This document shows, in pieces, positions 38,627 through 46,518 of a stretch of DNA of 64,000 nt. The translations under genes and the position numbers were made by a program. The first letter of the stretch is position 1. The number at the start of each line of letters is the position of its first letter. The stretch is from DATLWN01 sp963764315 (GTDB lineage Bacteria > Pseudomonadota > Zetaproteobacteria > Mariprofundales > Mariprofundaceae), in contig CAVXSB010000007.1 of the NCBI GenBank assembly GCA_963764315.1, positions 62,001-126,000 on the forward strand, given 5' to 3'. The notes under the pieces are model-generated. The model saw nothing but the letters and a program-made list of their open reading frames with translations, was not told the origin of the DNA and did no database searches.

Positions 38627-39117
38627 TCAGGCTTTTGGGATGGGCTATGCTGGCCGCATGCTGGCTGTCCGGGTCGGCCTGGGCCGCCGAGGCCGTGCCG
38701 ACCAATATCACCGCCGATACCATGATGCTGCAACAGGCGAAGCAAACGGCGGTATTTACCGGGCATGCCGTGTTGCTGCGCAAGGATTTCCAGCTCCATG
38801 CCGACCGCCTCGTCGTGCATTATGACCCGAAGAATAATGCCGAGCTGCGCGCCGCCGAGGCCTATGGGCATGTGAAAATCCACCATGGCCAGATGTATGG
38901 GACCTCGGACGAGGCGCGCTACAGCCAGAAAAACGCCAATATCATCCTGATCGGGCATGCCGTGTTGCAGGAACCGGGACGGACCGTGCACGGCGAGCGC
39001 ATCGTGCATGATCTGATAAGGCACGACACGCAGGTCCAGCAGCAGCCCGGGGGACGGGTGCACCTGCATCTGGATGGCGAGTCGAAGAAGGCTCCTGCCC
39101 CGAAGGGAAGGCCATGA
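38623..39117 (+). CDS. lptA: LPS export periplasmic bridge protein LptA
   Basis: Periplasmic protein of 164 residues that forms the jellyroll bridge carrying LPS to the outer membrane. The signal peptide (MIRLLGWAMLAACWLSGSAWA) is followed by OstA-domain beta repeats: TNITADTMMLQQAKQTAVFT, HADRLVVHYDPKN and GERIVHDLIRHDTQVQ. The tail is lysine-rich. ATG 38623 was chosen because the signal peptide begins there and it overlaps the lptC stop. It overlaps lptB at its end. Confidence 0.94.
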   Translation: MIRLLGWAMLAACWLSGSAWAAEAVPTNITADTMMLQQAKQTAVFTGHAVLLRKDFQLHADRLVVHYDPKNNAELRAAEAYGHVKIHHGQMYGTSDEARYSQKNANIILIGHAVLQEPGRTVHGERIVHDLIRHDTQVQQQPGGRVHLHLDGESKKAPAPKGRP

Positions 39118-39848
39118 GCGCGGCCGACCATCACCTGTCCGCCCAGGGCATCGGCAAGAGCTACCGGAGCAAGGCCGTGGTGCAGGGCGTGGACCTGGAC
39201 GTCTATTCCGGAGAATGCGTCGGGCTGCTCGGGCCCAACGGCGCCGGCAAGACGACGAGCTTCTACATGGTCTGCGGTCTGGTGCCTGCCGACGACGGCC
39301 GGGTCAGCCTCGATGGCGAGGACATCACCGGGCTGCCGATGCATCTGCGCGCCCGCCGCGGCATCGGCTATCTGCCGCAGGAGGCGAGCATCTTCCGCCG
39401 CCTGACGGTGCGCGAGAATCTGCTGGCGATCTTCGAAACCCTGGATCTGCCGGACATCCAGGTCGAGGAGGAGCTGGAGGCGCTGCTGGTCGAGCTCGGC
39501 ATCGAGGGCGTACAGCATCAGAAGGCCTACACGCTGTCCGGTGGCCAGCGCCGCCGCACCGAGATCGCGCGCGCCCTGGTGACCAAGCCGCGCTTCCTGC
39601 TGCTGGACGAGCCCTTCGCCGGCGTCGACCCCATCGCGGTGGAGGATATCCAGGCCATCATCGCCGAGCTGCGCACCAAGGGCATCGGCATCCTGATCAC
39701 CGACCACAATGTGCGCGACACGCTGTCGATCTGCGATCGCGCCTATCTGATGAATGCCGGCGAGATCCTGGTGCAGGGCACGCCCGACGAGATCACCAGC
39801 CATCCGGATGCACGCCGCCTGTATTTCGGCGAACGCTTCAATATGTGA
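39114..39848 (+). CDS. lptB: LPS export ABC ATPase LptB
   Basis: ATPase of the LptB2FG exporter; 244 residues. Walker A is LLGPNGAGKTTSFYM, the signature is TLSGGQRRRTEIARAL and Walker B is FLLLDEPFAGVDPIAVEDI, the highly conserved LptB form. The Q-loop is in YLPQEASIFRRLT. lptF and lptG are not in the window. In many gammaproteobacteria rpoN follows lptB; here the next gene is ubiX, 45 bases on. Confidence 0.97.
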   Translation: MSAADHHLSAQGIGKSYRSKAVVQGVDLDVYSGECVGLLGPNGAGKTTSFYMVCGLVPADDGRVSLDGEDITGLPMHLRARRGIGYLPQEASIFRRLTVRENLLAIFETLDLPDIQVEEELEALLVELGIEGVQHQKAYTLSGGQRRRTEIARALVTKPRFLLLDEPFAGVDPIAVEDIQAIIAELRTKGIGILITDHNVRDTLSICDRAYLMNAGEILVQGTPDEITSHPDARRLYFGERFNM

Positions 39849-39893
39849 TCACCGGGCTTTGACGGCGGCGCACAAAAAGGCTCCAATACCTGC

Positions 39894-40505
39894 ATGTCCA
39901 TTTCCGACAAGCAACTGACCCTGGCGATCACCGGCGCCTCCGGCGCCGCATACGGTCTGCGCCTGATGCAGCGTCTGGCCATGGCGGGCGCAGGCCTGCA
40001 TGTGCTGATCTCCGAGGCCGCGCGCGTAGTGCTCGATCAGGAACAGGACCTGCTGCTGCCGGAGGAACCGGAGGAGCAGAGCCTCGCCCTGGCCCGACAT
40101 CTGGGCCTGGCCGGGAATGATCTGCGCTGTTATGCCCTGGATGACTGGTTTGCACCCTGTGCCTCGGGCTCCGCCGGTATCCGCGATATGGTGGTCATCC
40201 CCTGCTCGATGGGCACGCTGGCACGCATCGCCACCGGCACCTCGGACAACCTGATCGAGCGCGCCGCCGACGTGGTGTTGAAGGAACGCGGGCGACTGGT
40301 GCTGGTGCCCAGGGAGACACCGCTGTCCAGTATCCATCTCGAGCATATGCTGGCGCTGTCCCGGCTCGGCGTGCATATGATCCCCGCCATGCCGGGCTTC
40401 TATCATCGCCCCGGCAGCATCGAGGAGCTGGTGGACTTTGTCGTGGATCGGGTCATCGATCATCTTGGCTACGCCGACGAGGGCATCCGCCGATGGGGCG
40501 ACTGA
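39894..40505 (+). CDS. ubiX: Flavin prenyltransferase UbiX
   Basis: Makes prenylated FMN, the cofactor of the decarboxylase UbiD in ubiquinone synthesis. It has 203 residues. The FMN-binding motif TGASGAAYGLRLMQRL is at residues 13-28. VVIPCSMGTLARIATGTSDNL, LVLVPRETPLSSIHLEHML and IPAMPGFYHRPGSIEELVDF are all typical. It precedes a lipoprotein gene (13-base overlap) and ubiK, so part of this group may support ubiquinone synthesis. Confidence 0.96.
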   Translation: MSISDKQLTLAITGASGAAYGLRLMQRLAMAGAGLHVLISEAARVVLDQEQDLLLPEEPEEQSLALARHLGLAGNDLRCYALDDWFAPCASGSAGIRDMVVIPCSMGTLARIATGTSDNLIERAADVVLKERGRLVLVPRETPLSSIHLEHMLALSRLGVHMIPAMPGFYHRPGSIEELVDFVVDRVIDHLGYADEGIRRWGD

Positions 40506-41086
40506 CGCCGCTTTTGCTGGCGGTGACGCTGTCGGGTTGTGCGACCGTGACGACGGTGGCGGCCATCCCGAGCGTGCTGGTCGACGGCGTCGTCGGCATG
40601 TTCCAGGGCCGGGAGCGCAGCATGCCGGTGGATATGCACACGGCGCTGGTGGCGACTCAGCAGGGGCTGCGCGCCACGCGCCTGGACGTAGACGTACTGG
40701 AGCCGGTCAAGGGGGGATACGATATCGCCTTCGGCAACGACCGGCTGGACGGGCGGCTGCAGCTGACGCCGCAGACGCCGATGCTGACGACGTTGGATAT
40801 CACGGTCCGCCATGGTTTCAGGCGCAACGAGTCGGTGGAGAAGACGCTGCTGGACGAGATCCAAACGATCTCCGCGCATGTGTCTCAGCGGCAGTCCTTC
40901 GATTTTGCGCACTACGGGGATATCCGCGCCGAGCCGGATTCCAAGGCCAAGCGCATCGGCTGGTTCCGGTATCGTGCTAAGCTGGAGGTCAAGACCTCAC
41001 GCGCCAGCGGCTGGCTCAGCATCAAGATGCCCTCCGGCATCCAGGGTTTCTTGCAAGGCAAACTGCCGTCGCGCGGCGACACATAA
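40493..41086 (+). CDS. Predicted lipoprotein of unknown function
   Basis: Protein of 197 residues with a lipoprotein signal ending in LAVTLSGCATV, giving C16 as the lipidated residue. The rest is a soluble periplasmic domain with beta-rich stretches and a central helical part. It has some likeness to DUF3568-type lipoproteins, but I am not certain. No catalytic motif is visible. It overlaps ubiX by 13 bases, which suggests co-expression, but a ubiquinone link is not shown. Confidence 0.7.
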   Translation: MGRLTPLLLAVTLSGCATVTTVAAIPSVLVDGVVGMFQGRERSMPVDMHTALVATQQGLRATRLDVDVLEPVKGGYDIAFGNDRLDGRLQLTPQTPMLTTLDITVRHGFRRNESVEKTLLDEIQTISAHVSQRQSFDFAHYGDIRAEPDSKAKRIGWFRYRAKLEVKTSRASGWLSIKMPSGIQGFLQGKLPSRGDT

Positions 41087-41100
41087 TTCGGGAGGTGGAT

Positions 41101-41364
41101 ATGGCTGTGGATCAGGCAATGCTGGACGATATCGCCGGCAAGATCGCCGGCGGCTTGCGCATGCTGGGCGGCTTCAAGCATGAGGCGGAGTCCCAGGTGC
41201 GTACCATCGTCGAGGGCGCCTTCGCGCATTTCGATGTGGTGACCAACGAGCGCATGCAGGTGCAGGAGGCACTGCTGTCCAAGGCGCGCGAGGATATGAG
41301 TATGCTCGAGGCCCGGATCAAGGCGCTGGAAGCGAGGATCAAGGACCTCGAGTCCGGCGGCTAA
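41101..41364 (+). CDS. ubiK: Ubiquinone biosynthesis accessory factor UbiK
   Basis: Small coiled-coil protein of 87 residues (formerly YqiC/BMFP family) that helps assemble the aerobic ubiquinone-making complex. The N-terminal helix matches the family (MLDDIAGKIAGGL), and the C-terminal coiled coil (DMSMLEARIKALEARIKDLE) is the expected trimer-forming part. ATG 41101 has GGGAGGT just upstream; an in-frame GTG six bases earlier is less likely. It sits directly before comM, a common arrangement. Confidence 0.9.
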   Translation: MAVDQAMLDDIAGKIAGGLRMLGGFKHEAESQVRTIVEGAFAHFDVVTNERMQVQEALLSKAREDMSMLEARIKALEARIKDLESGG

Positions 41365-41368
41365 GGAC

Positions 41369-42877
41369 ATGCTGGCCCGCCTTCCGTCCGCTTCGCTGCG
41401 CGGTCTGGATGCCGAGGCCGTGGATGTCGAGGTCGATCTGTCCCGAGGCCTGCCGAGCTGGAATATGGTCGGCCTGCCGGAGGCGGCGGTGCGCGAGGCC
41501 CGGGACCGGGTGCGCGCCGCCCTGCTCAATGGCGGCTTCGAGTTCCCGCTGCGCCATATCACCGTCAATCTGGCGCCGGCCGACCGGCGCAAGGATGGTT
41601 CCCATTTCGACCTGCCTGTCGCCGTCGGCCTGTTGCTGGCCTCCGGGCAGCTGGACGCCCCGGACAGTATGCCGCTGCTGGTCGGCGAACTGGCGCTGGA
41701 CGGCCGCCTCAATGCAGTGGCCGGCGTGCTGCCGCTGGCGTTGTTCGCACGCCAGCAGGGACTGGAGGCGATCATCGTGCCGACGGGCAATGCCGAGGAG
41801 GCTGCGGCCGTGGAAGGCTTGGCCGTCTATGGCGCCGACCACCTGCTCACCGTCGTGCGCCACTTGTCCGGCCAGGATCGTTTGCCGCCTGCCGAGGTTC
41901 GGGCGGATGTGTTGCCGTCCGCACCCTTGCCGGATCTTGCGGATGTCCGCGGCCAGGCCCAGGCGCGGCGGGCGCTGGAGATTGCCGCCGCCGGCGGCCA
42001 TCACATGCTGTTGATCGGTCCGCCGGGCGTGGGCAAGAGCATGCTGGCCGCCCGCCTGCCCGGCATCCTGCCGCCGCTGACACCAAAGCAGCGCCTCGAG
42101 GTTGCCCGCATCTACAGCGTGGCGGGCGAGGCTGGGCGTCCGCCGCTGTCCCCAATGCCGCCGTTCCGGGCGCCGCATCACACGGCCTCCGACGTGGCCA
42201 TCATCGGTGGCGGCAGCATCCCGAGGCCGGGCGAGATCTCCAAGGCCACGCATGGGGTGCTGTTCCTCGACGAACTGGCCGAGCACAAGCGGCAGGTGCT
42301 GGATGCGCTGCGCCAGCCTCTGGAGGAGGGGCGGGTATGCATCGCCCGCGCTGCCGATACCGTCACCTTCCCGGCACGCTTCCAGCTGGTGGCAGCGATG
42401 AATCCCTGCGCCTGCGGCTATCTGGGGCATCCGACGCGTGCCTGCCGCTGCTCCGCTGCCCAGCTGCGCCAGTATGCGCGGCGGGTCTCCGGTCCCTTGC
42501 TCGATCGCTTCGACCTGCGCGTGCATGTGCCGCCGGTCGAACACGAGGCCCTGGTGCAGATGCGCCCGGGTGAGCCGAGCGCCGCCGTAGCCGGGCGCGT
42601 ACGCGTAGCCCGTGCCTGCCAGTATGCCCGCCTCGGGGAGGGTAGGGTCAATGCGCGCATGGGCAGTCGCGAGGTCGAGTTCCATGCCAGGCCGGATGCC
42701 GAGGGGCTTGCCCTGCTGGAGACGGCGACGCGGCGCTTTGCGCTGTCGGCGCGCAGCTATCACCGCATCCTGAAGGTGGCGCGTACGATTGCCGATCTGC
42801 AGGGGCAGGCGGCCATCGGCAGCCGGCAGGTGGCGGAGGCCCTGCAGTACCGCGGCGACGAATCGATGCCTGGATGA
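41369..42877 (+). CDS. comM: ComM (Mg-chelatase-like AAA+ helicase for natural transformation)
   Basis: Hexameric helicase of 502 residues that promotes branch migration while donor DNA is integrated. The N-terminal Lon-like domain has GLPSWNMVGLPEAAVREARD; the AAA+ core has GPPGVGKSMLAARLPGILPP and LFLDELAEHKRQVLDALRQP. NPCACGYLGHPTRACRC is the family zinc-like loop. The C-terminal part has FALSARSYHRILKVARTIADL. Together with dprA at 28.5 kb it indicates capacity for natural transformation. Confidence 0.96.
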   Translation: MLARLPSASLRGLDAEAVDVEVDLSRGLPSWNMVGLPEAAVREARDRVRAALLNGGFEFPLRHITVNLAPADRRKDGSHFDLPVAVGLLLASGQLDAPDSMPLLVGELALDGRLNAVAGVLPLALFARQQGLEAIIVPTGNAEEAAAVEGLAVYGADHLLTVVRHLSGQDRLPPAEVRADVLPSAPLPDLADVRGQAQARRALEIAAAGGHHMLLIGPPGVGKSMLAARLPGILPPLTPKQRLEVARIYSVAGEAGRPPLSPMPPFRAPHHTASDVAIIGGGSIPRPGEISKATHGVLFLDELAEHKRQVLDALRQPLEEGRVCIARAADTVTFPARFQLVAAMNPCACGYLGHPTRACRCSAAQLRQYARRVSGPLLDRFDLRVHVPPVEHEALVQMRPGEPSAAVAGRVRVARACQYARLGEGRVNARMGSREVEFHARPDAEGLALLETATRRFALSARSYHRILKVARTIADLQGQAAIGSRQVAEALQYRGDESMPG

Positions 42878-42938
42878 CAGGGCGCGGTAGCCAAGGCATA
42901 TGAATAATGCTTGTATTAGTGAGCGAGCGCACATGTGG

Positions 42939-42953
42939 TGGCACAGGCCTTGC
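42939..42953 (+). promoter_or_regulatory. Sigma54 (-24/-12) promoter of the pilin gene
   Basis: TGGCAC (42939-42944), five bases, then TTGC (42950-42953) match the sigma54 consensus TGGCACG-N4-TTGC with the exact spacing. Transcription would start near 42965, with a 43-base leader to the pilin ATG. PilA genes of many proteobacteria are driven by RpoN with the PilSR two-component system. Neither rpoN nor pilSR is in this window. Confidence 0.75.
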
Positions 42954-43007
42954 GTATATTGCGTACATGCCTCACCCAGAGGCAACGACCTAACGGAGGA
43001 TGGATTC

Positions 43008-43499
43008 ATGCTGAACACCAATATGACGAAGCAGAAGGGCTTCACGTTGATCGAGTTGATGATCGTCGTGGCGATCATCGGTATCCTTGCCGCCATCGCC
43101 ATTCCGCAGTTCTCGGCGTATCGCGTCAAGGCCTTCAATTCGGCCGCGGAAAGCGACCTGCGCAATATGATGACCGCGGAGGAGGCGACTTACGCCGATT
43201 CGCAGTCTTACCAACCGGCTTCCGGTACCATCAAGGATATCGGCGGCTCGACCACCGTCGGCACGACGCTGAAGAACCTGACTGGCGCCAAGGTGTCGAA
43301 TAACGTCGGTTTCGCCATCGTCGGTGCCAACTCGGGTGCCAACTACAGCATCTACACCGGGCACTCGAAGGGCGATACCGAGTATGCGGGCGACGACGCC
43401 GGCTTGATGCGTAAGAAGACCAATGTAACGGCTCCTGCAACGACGGCCGAGGCCGAGAGCGCGCAGCTGACCTCAAGCTGGGGTACGGGCTCGCTGTAA
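43008..43499 (+). CDS. pilA: Type IV major pilin with Geobacter-like aromatic pattern
   Basis: Prepilin of 163 residues: an 11-residue leader ending KQKG, cut before F1, then mature FTLIELMIVVAIIGILAAIA with E5 intact. The first 59 mature residues closely follow Geobacter sulfurreducens PilA as I recall it, including IPQFSAYRVKAF and SDLRN. Aromatic residues fall at F1, F24, Y27, F32, Y51 and Y57, the same six positions. Unlike the about 61-residue Geobacter pilin, this protein runs to about 152 mature residues. It has no cysteine, so it lacks the C-terminal disulfide loop of Pseudomonas/Neisseria pilins. A GGAGG site lies 8 bases before the ATG. Expression is by a sigma54 promoter and ends at a terminator. 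Confidence 0.92.
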   Translation: MLNTNMTKQKGFTLIELMIVVAIIGILAAIAIPQFSAYRVKAFNSAAESDLRNMMTAEEATYADSQSYQPASGTIKDIGGSTTVGTTLKNLTGAKVSNNVGFAIVGANSGANYSIYTGHSKGDTEYAGDDAGLMRKKTNVTAPATTAEAESAQLTSSWGTGSL

Positions 43500-43532
43500 A
43501 ATCAGCGATGGCTGAGATCGGCACGGTACAAA

Positions 43533-43557
43533 GGGAGGGGTTATGCCCCTCCCTTTT
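43533..43557 (+). terminator. Rho-independent terminator after the first pilin
   Basis: GGGAGGGG (43533-43540), loop TTATG, CCCCTCCC (43546-43553), then TTTT: an 8-bp perfect GC-rich stem with a T-run, preceded by AAA. It begins 34 bases after the pilin stop. It would reduce read-through into the second pilin, giving high pilin and lower downstream expression. Confidence 0.85.
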
Positions 43558-43573
43558 CCGATGGATCGGGGCC

Positions 43574-43957
43574 TTGTGTCCGAGGGCTCGGCAGCGCGGC
43601 TTCACGCTCATCGAGACGATGGTCGTCGTGGCCATCGTCGGTATCCTCGCAGCCATCGCCCTGGGTTCGATGCGCGGCTACAAGCAGAGCGCCCTGGTGG
43701 CCAACGTCAAGGCGGATGTGCGCAATGTGGCCGCGGCCGAGGAGGCCTATTACGCCACGAATCAAAATTATGCCCTGTTCGGCCCCGTCACCGGCCCGAC
43801 CACTTACAGCTTGGGCGTTGGCGTCGACCGGGTGAAGGTCAGCAACAACGTCACGATCCAGGTGATTCTGAATAACGGGGTGCTGACGATCACCGGCACC
43901 CATCCGGGCGTCACCGCCCCCATCACCTATTCCTCAGACATCGGCGCCGTCCAGTAA
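43574..43957 (+). CDS. Second type IV pilin-like protein
   Basis: Prepilin-type protein with leader end RQRG before F1 and mature FTLIETMVVVAIVGILAAIA, keeping E5. From TTG 43574 it has 127 residues and a 9-residue leader. An in-frame ATG at 43508 would put the terminator hairpin inside the coding region, so I prefer the TTG. It shares D39, R41, N42, Y27, Y51 and Y57 with the first pilin but lacks P22, F24 and the aromatic at 32, and has Y50. It may be a minor pilin or an alternative subunit. It has no cysteine in the mature part. Confidence 0.82.
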   Translation: MCPRARQRGFTLIETMVVVAIVGILAAIALGSMRGYKQSALVANVKADVRNVAAAEEAYYATNQNYALFGPVTGPTTYSLGVGVDRVKVSNNVTIQVILNNGVLTITGTHPGVTAPITYSSDIGAVQ

Positions 43958-43960
43958 GCG

Positions 43961-45676
43961 ATGGGTGGGAGTGTGAAGCCGAACCCTCTGGTCTGGCTGC
44001 CCTTCCTGGCAGCGCCATTGTTCTGGCCGGGCATATTCATGGCCGAAACTGCGGTGGACCTGATGGCCCTGGCCACGGCGCTGTTCGCCGCCGCCCTGAT
44101 GTGGGACGGCCGTGGCCGCCCCTTCTCCACGCCCTGGGCCTGGGCCTTTCTGCTGCTGATCCTGGTTCCCGTCTCGGTGCATCTGTTAACCGGCGATCTG
44201 CGCAGTCCGTGGTATGCGTGGCGCGAAACCATGTATATTGCCGCCGCCTGGTTGGTGTTCGCCATGGCGCGGGCGCGCGCCGTCGATCTGCTTTCTTCCG
44301 AACGCTTCTGCTGGCTTCTGACCGCCATCGCCTATGTGTATGTCGGTTATGCCCTGATCCAGGCTTATGATCTGCGCTTCTTCGCCGCGGGTGCGGTCGG
44401 GCGACTGTTCCCGGTCTGGACCGAGGCTACCGCGCGTTTCCCAGGGCCGCTGATGCAGGCCAACTGGCAGGGCGTCTTCCTGGCGCTCGTCGCCTGTATC
44501 CAGTATTTCCAGGGCCTGCGCCATCCCGAAAGATTGCGCCTCTGGGCGGTCCTGTCGGTGGTGCCGCTGATGGGCCTGCTGCTGACCTCGAGCCGCAGCG
44601 CGCTGCTCGCCGTCATCCTGGGGCTTGCCTGCCTGCTGTGGCTGGCGCCACGCCGGCGATCCATCCTCATCGCCATCGTCGTATCCTTCATGGTCGCCGC
44701 CGCGCTCGCTGCGAGCGTCAACGCCACGGCCCCGGATATCACCACCGGTCAGGGTATGCTCGATCGCATCGAAGCCGGCAGCTTCATCGATCGCCTGCTG
44801 ATCTGGGACATGTGCCTGCATCTCGGCCTGGCGCATCCCTGGATCGGCGTCGGCTGGGGCAATCTGCCCGCCCATGGCGTCGACGGCACGATCGCGGCCG
44901 TGGCCCGGCATCCTTCGTTCGCCCCGATGGCCGCCGCCATGAGCGGCGGTAGCGCCTGGGCCCATAACCTGCTGCTGCAGGGCTGGGTGGAGGGCGGCAT
45001 CATGGGATTGCTGGCGGTACTGATCCTGTGCGCGGCGGTGCTGCGCCGCGCATTGGCATTACTCGCCCGGCCCGCCATCGACGGGGTGGCGCTGGGCACC
45101 ATCCTCGCTGGCATGCTGCTGTTCCACGGCATGCTTTCGGTATCGATCATGCAGCCGTATTTCATGGCCCTGCTGGCACTGGCGCTGGCGGCGAGCTTCC
45201 CGGAAGCGGCAAGTGAGGCGCCTGCCGGGCGGAGCATGGGCATGCTGGGCCTGGTGCCGGCGGCGGTGCTGCTGGGCTTCTGGCTCGTCGTCGTCGGCAA
45301 GGGGGTGGCGCTGAAGCAGGCGGAACAGTCGCCGATTACCTCCGCACGCTTCGTCACCACCATGGGCGATGCCATCGACAATCCGTGGACGCATGTCAGT
45401 GCCTTGCGCCTGTTCTTCATCAGCCTGCGCCGGCAGGGGGCGCCGGCCGCCGTCTGGGCCGGTAGCCAGCCCTATGGCTGGGCGCTGTGGCATCAGTACC
45501 AGTATGCCGGCGGCATGGAGATCATGATGATGATCGCTCATGGAGCCGGTAACCGTATGGAGGAGAAGCGTTGGGCCCGGCGCTATGCGGCATTGGAGTC
45601 CACCGACGCGCGCGCCATGCGGCTGGTTCGTGATCTCGATTCCCCGCAGGCGATGGGGCTGCTCGGCGCATGGTGA
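43961..45676 (+). CDS. O-antigen ligase/PglL-type O-oligosaccharyltransferase-like membrane protein
   Basis: Polytopic inner-membrane protein of 571 residues with about 12 helices and a large periplasmic loop. The Wzy_C-type region spans GLLLTSSRSALLAVILGLAC to the IWDMCLHLGLAHPWIGVGWG and AWAHNLLLQGWVEGG stretches, the latter with the histidine-asparagine pair typical of WaaL/PglL ligases. It starts 3 bases after the second pilin, so pilin glycosylation (PglL/TfpO type) is the most likely role. O-antigen ligation cannot be excluded. It overlaps the next gene by seven bases. Confidence 0.82.
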   Translation: MGGSVKPNPLVWLPFLAAPLFWPGIFMAETAVDLMALATALFAAALMWDGRGRPFSTPWAWAFLLLILVPVSVHLLTGDLRSPWYAWRETMYIAAAWLVFAMARARAVDLLSSERFCWLLTAIAYVYVGYALIQAYDLRFFAAGAVGRLFPVWTEATARFPGPLMQANWQGVFLALVACIQYFQGLRHPERLRLWAVLSVVPLMGLLLTSSRSALLAVILGLACLLWLAPRRRSILIAIVVSFMVAAALAASVNATAPDITTGQGMLDRIEAGSFIDRLLIWDMCLHLGLAHPWIGVGWGNLPAHGVDGTIAAVARHPSFAPMAAAMSGGSAWAHNLLLQGWVEGGIMGLLAVLILCAAVLRRALALLARPAIDGVALGTILAGMLLFHGMLSVSIMQPYFMALLALALAASFPEAASEAPAGRSMGMLGLVPAAVLLGFWLVVVGKGVALKQAEQSPITSARFVTTMGDAIDNPWTHVSALRLFFISLRRQGAPAAVWAGSQPYGWALWHQYQYAGGMEIMMMIAHGAGNRMEEKRWARRYAALESTDARAMRLVRDLDSPQAMGLLGAW

Positions 45677-46518
45677 AGCCCCGCCTGTTACCGGTATGGA
45701 TGCTGGTTGCGGCCAGTATGGCCATCGGCCTCAATGCCCGCCTGCCTGTGCATCCTACCGTCCAGTCCGGGGCTACGCTGGCCTTGCCGCCTACCATCGC
45801 TGCGCGTCTGACCGCCGGTTACCGCAATATGGTCGCCGTCATCTCCTGGGTGCGCCTGCTCGACTACTACGGCGGCACGGCGCCGGCACAGCGCAACAAT
45901 GCCTATGTCGCCAGGGATCTGGAAACCATCGTGGCCATGAATCCGCACGCCGAGGCAGCCTATTACATGGGGGGGGTAGCCGTGCCCTGGGCCACCGGAA
46001 ACACGCGACTGTCCCGCCGGCTGCTGACCCAGGCCATGCGCGTGTTCCCCGATGATTGGCAATGGCCTTATTATATGGGCTTCAATTGCTACTGGTTCGA
46101 CCATGACCGCATCACGGCCGCGCGCTACCTGACGCAGGCGGCACAGATCCCGGGCGCCCCACCCATTGTCACCAGCCTGGCGCTGCGCATGCAGGTGGCG
46201 GGCCACGACCTGGGTACAGCCCTGGCCGTCATTGATCAGCTGCTGCACCGTAAGCAGGATGCCGCCATGCGGACAACGCTCGAGGCGCAGCGCAAGGCCA
46301 TCCTGACAGAAGAGGTGCTGCGACACCTGGATGCAGAGCTGGCGCGCCTGCCCGCCGGTGGCGGGGGCCCGCTCATGCGCCTGGCTCGTTATCATATCCC
46401 GATCCCCGCCCGGCTGCCGGACGGGGGACATGTCGCCGTCAATGCGCAGGGGCAGCTGGTCAGCAGCGCCAGCGGCAAGCGTTACCGGCTCTATACGCGC
46501 CCCGGGCACCCGCTGTGA
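45670..46518 (+). CDS. Membrane-anchored helical-repeat (TPR-like) protein
   Basis: Protein of 282 residues with one N-terminal helix (LPVWMLVAASMAIGL) and a periplasmic domain of helical pairs resembling tetratricopeptide repeats (NNAYVARDLETIVAMNPHAE; DWQWPYYMGFNCYWF; ITAARYLTQAAQIPGAP). It resembles small TPR proteins found beside pilin-like and ABC genes in some proteobacteria. No enzyme motif is seen. It overlaps its neighbours at both ends, linking the ligase gene to the ABC exporter genes. Confidence 0.7.
   Translation: MVKPRLLPVWMLVAASMAIGLNARLPVHPTVQSGATLALPPTIAARLTAGYRNMVAVISWVRLLDYYGGTAPAQRNNAYVARDLETIVAMNPHAEAAYYMGGVAVPWATGNTRLSRRLLTQAMRVFPDDWQWPYYMGFNCYWFDHDRITAARYLTQAAQIPGAPPIVTSLALRMQVAGHDLGTALAVIDQLLHRKQDAAMRTTLEAQRKAILTEEVLRHLDAELARLPAGGGGPLMRLARYHIPIPARLPDGGHVAVNAQGQLVSSASGKRYRLYTRPGHPL

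Noticed and set aside
43543..43875. Separate gene starting at ATG 43543 behind a GGGAGGGG ribosome-like site
   Set aside because: The site and the ATG are part of the 8-bp terminator stem and loop, and the translated frame resembles nothing; the pilin frame is the real one.
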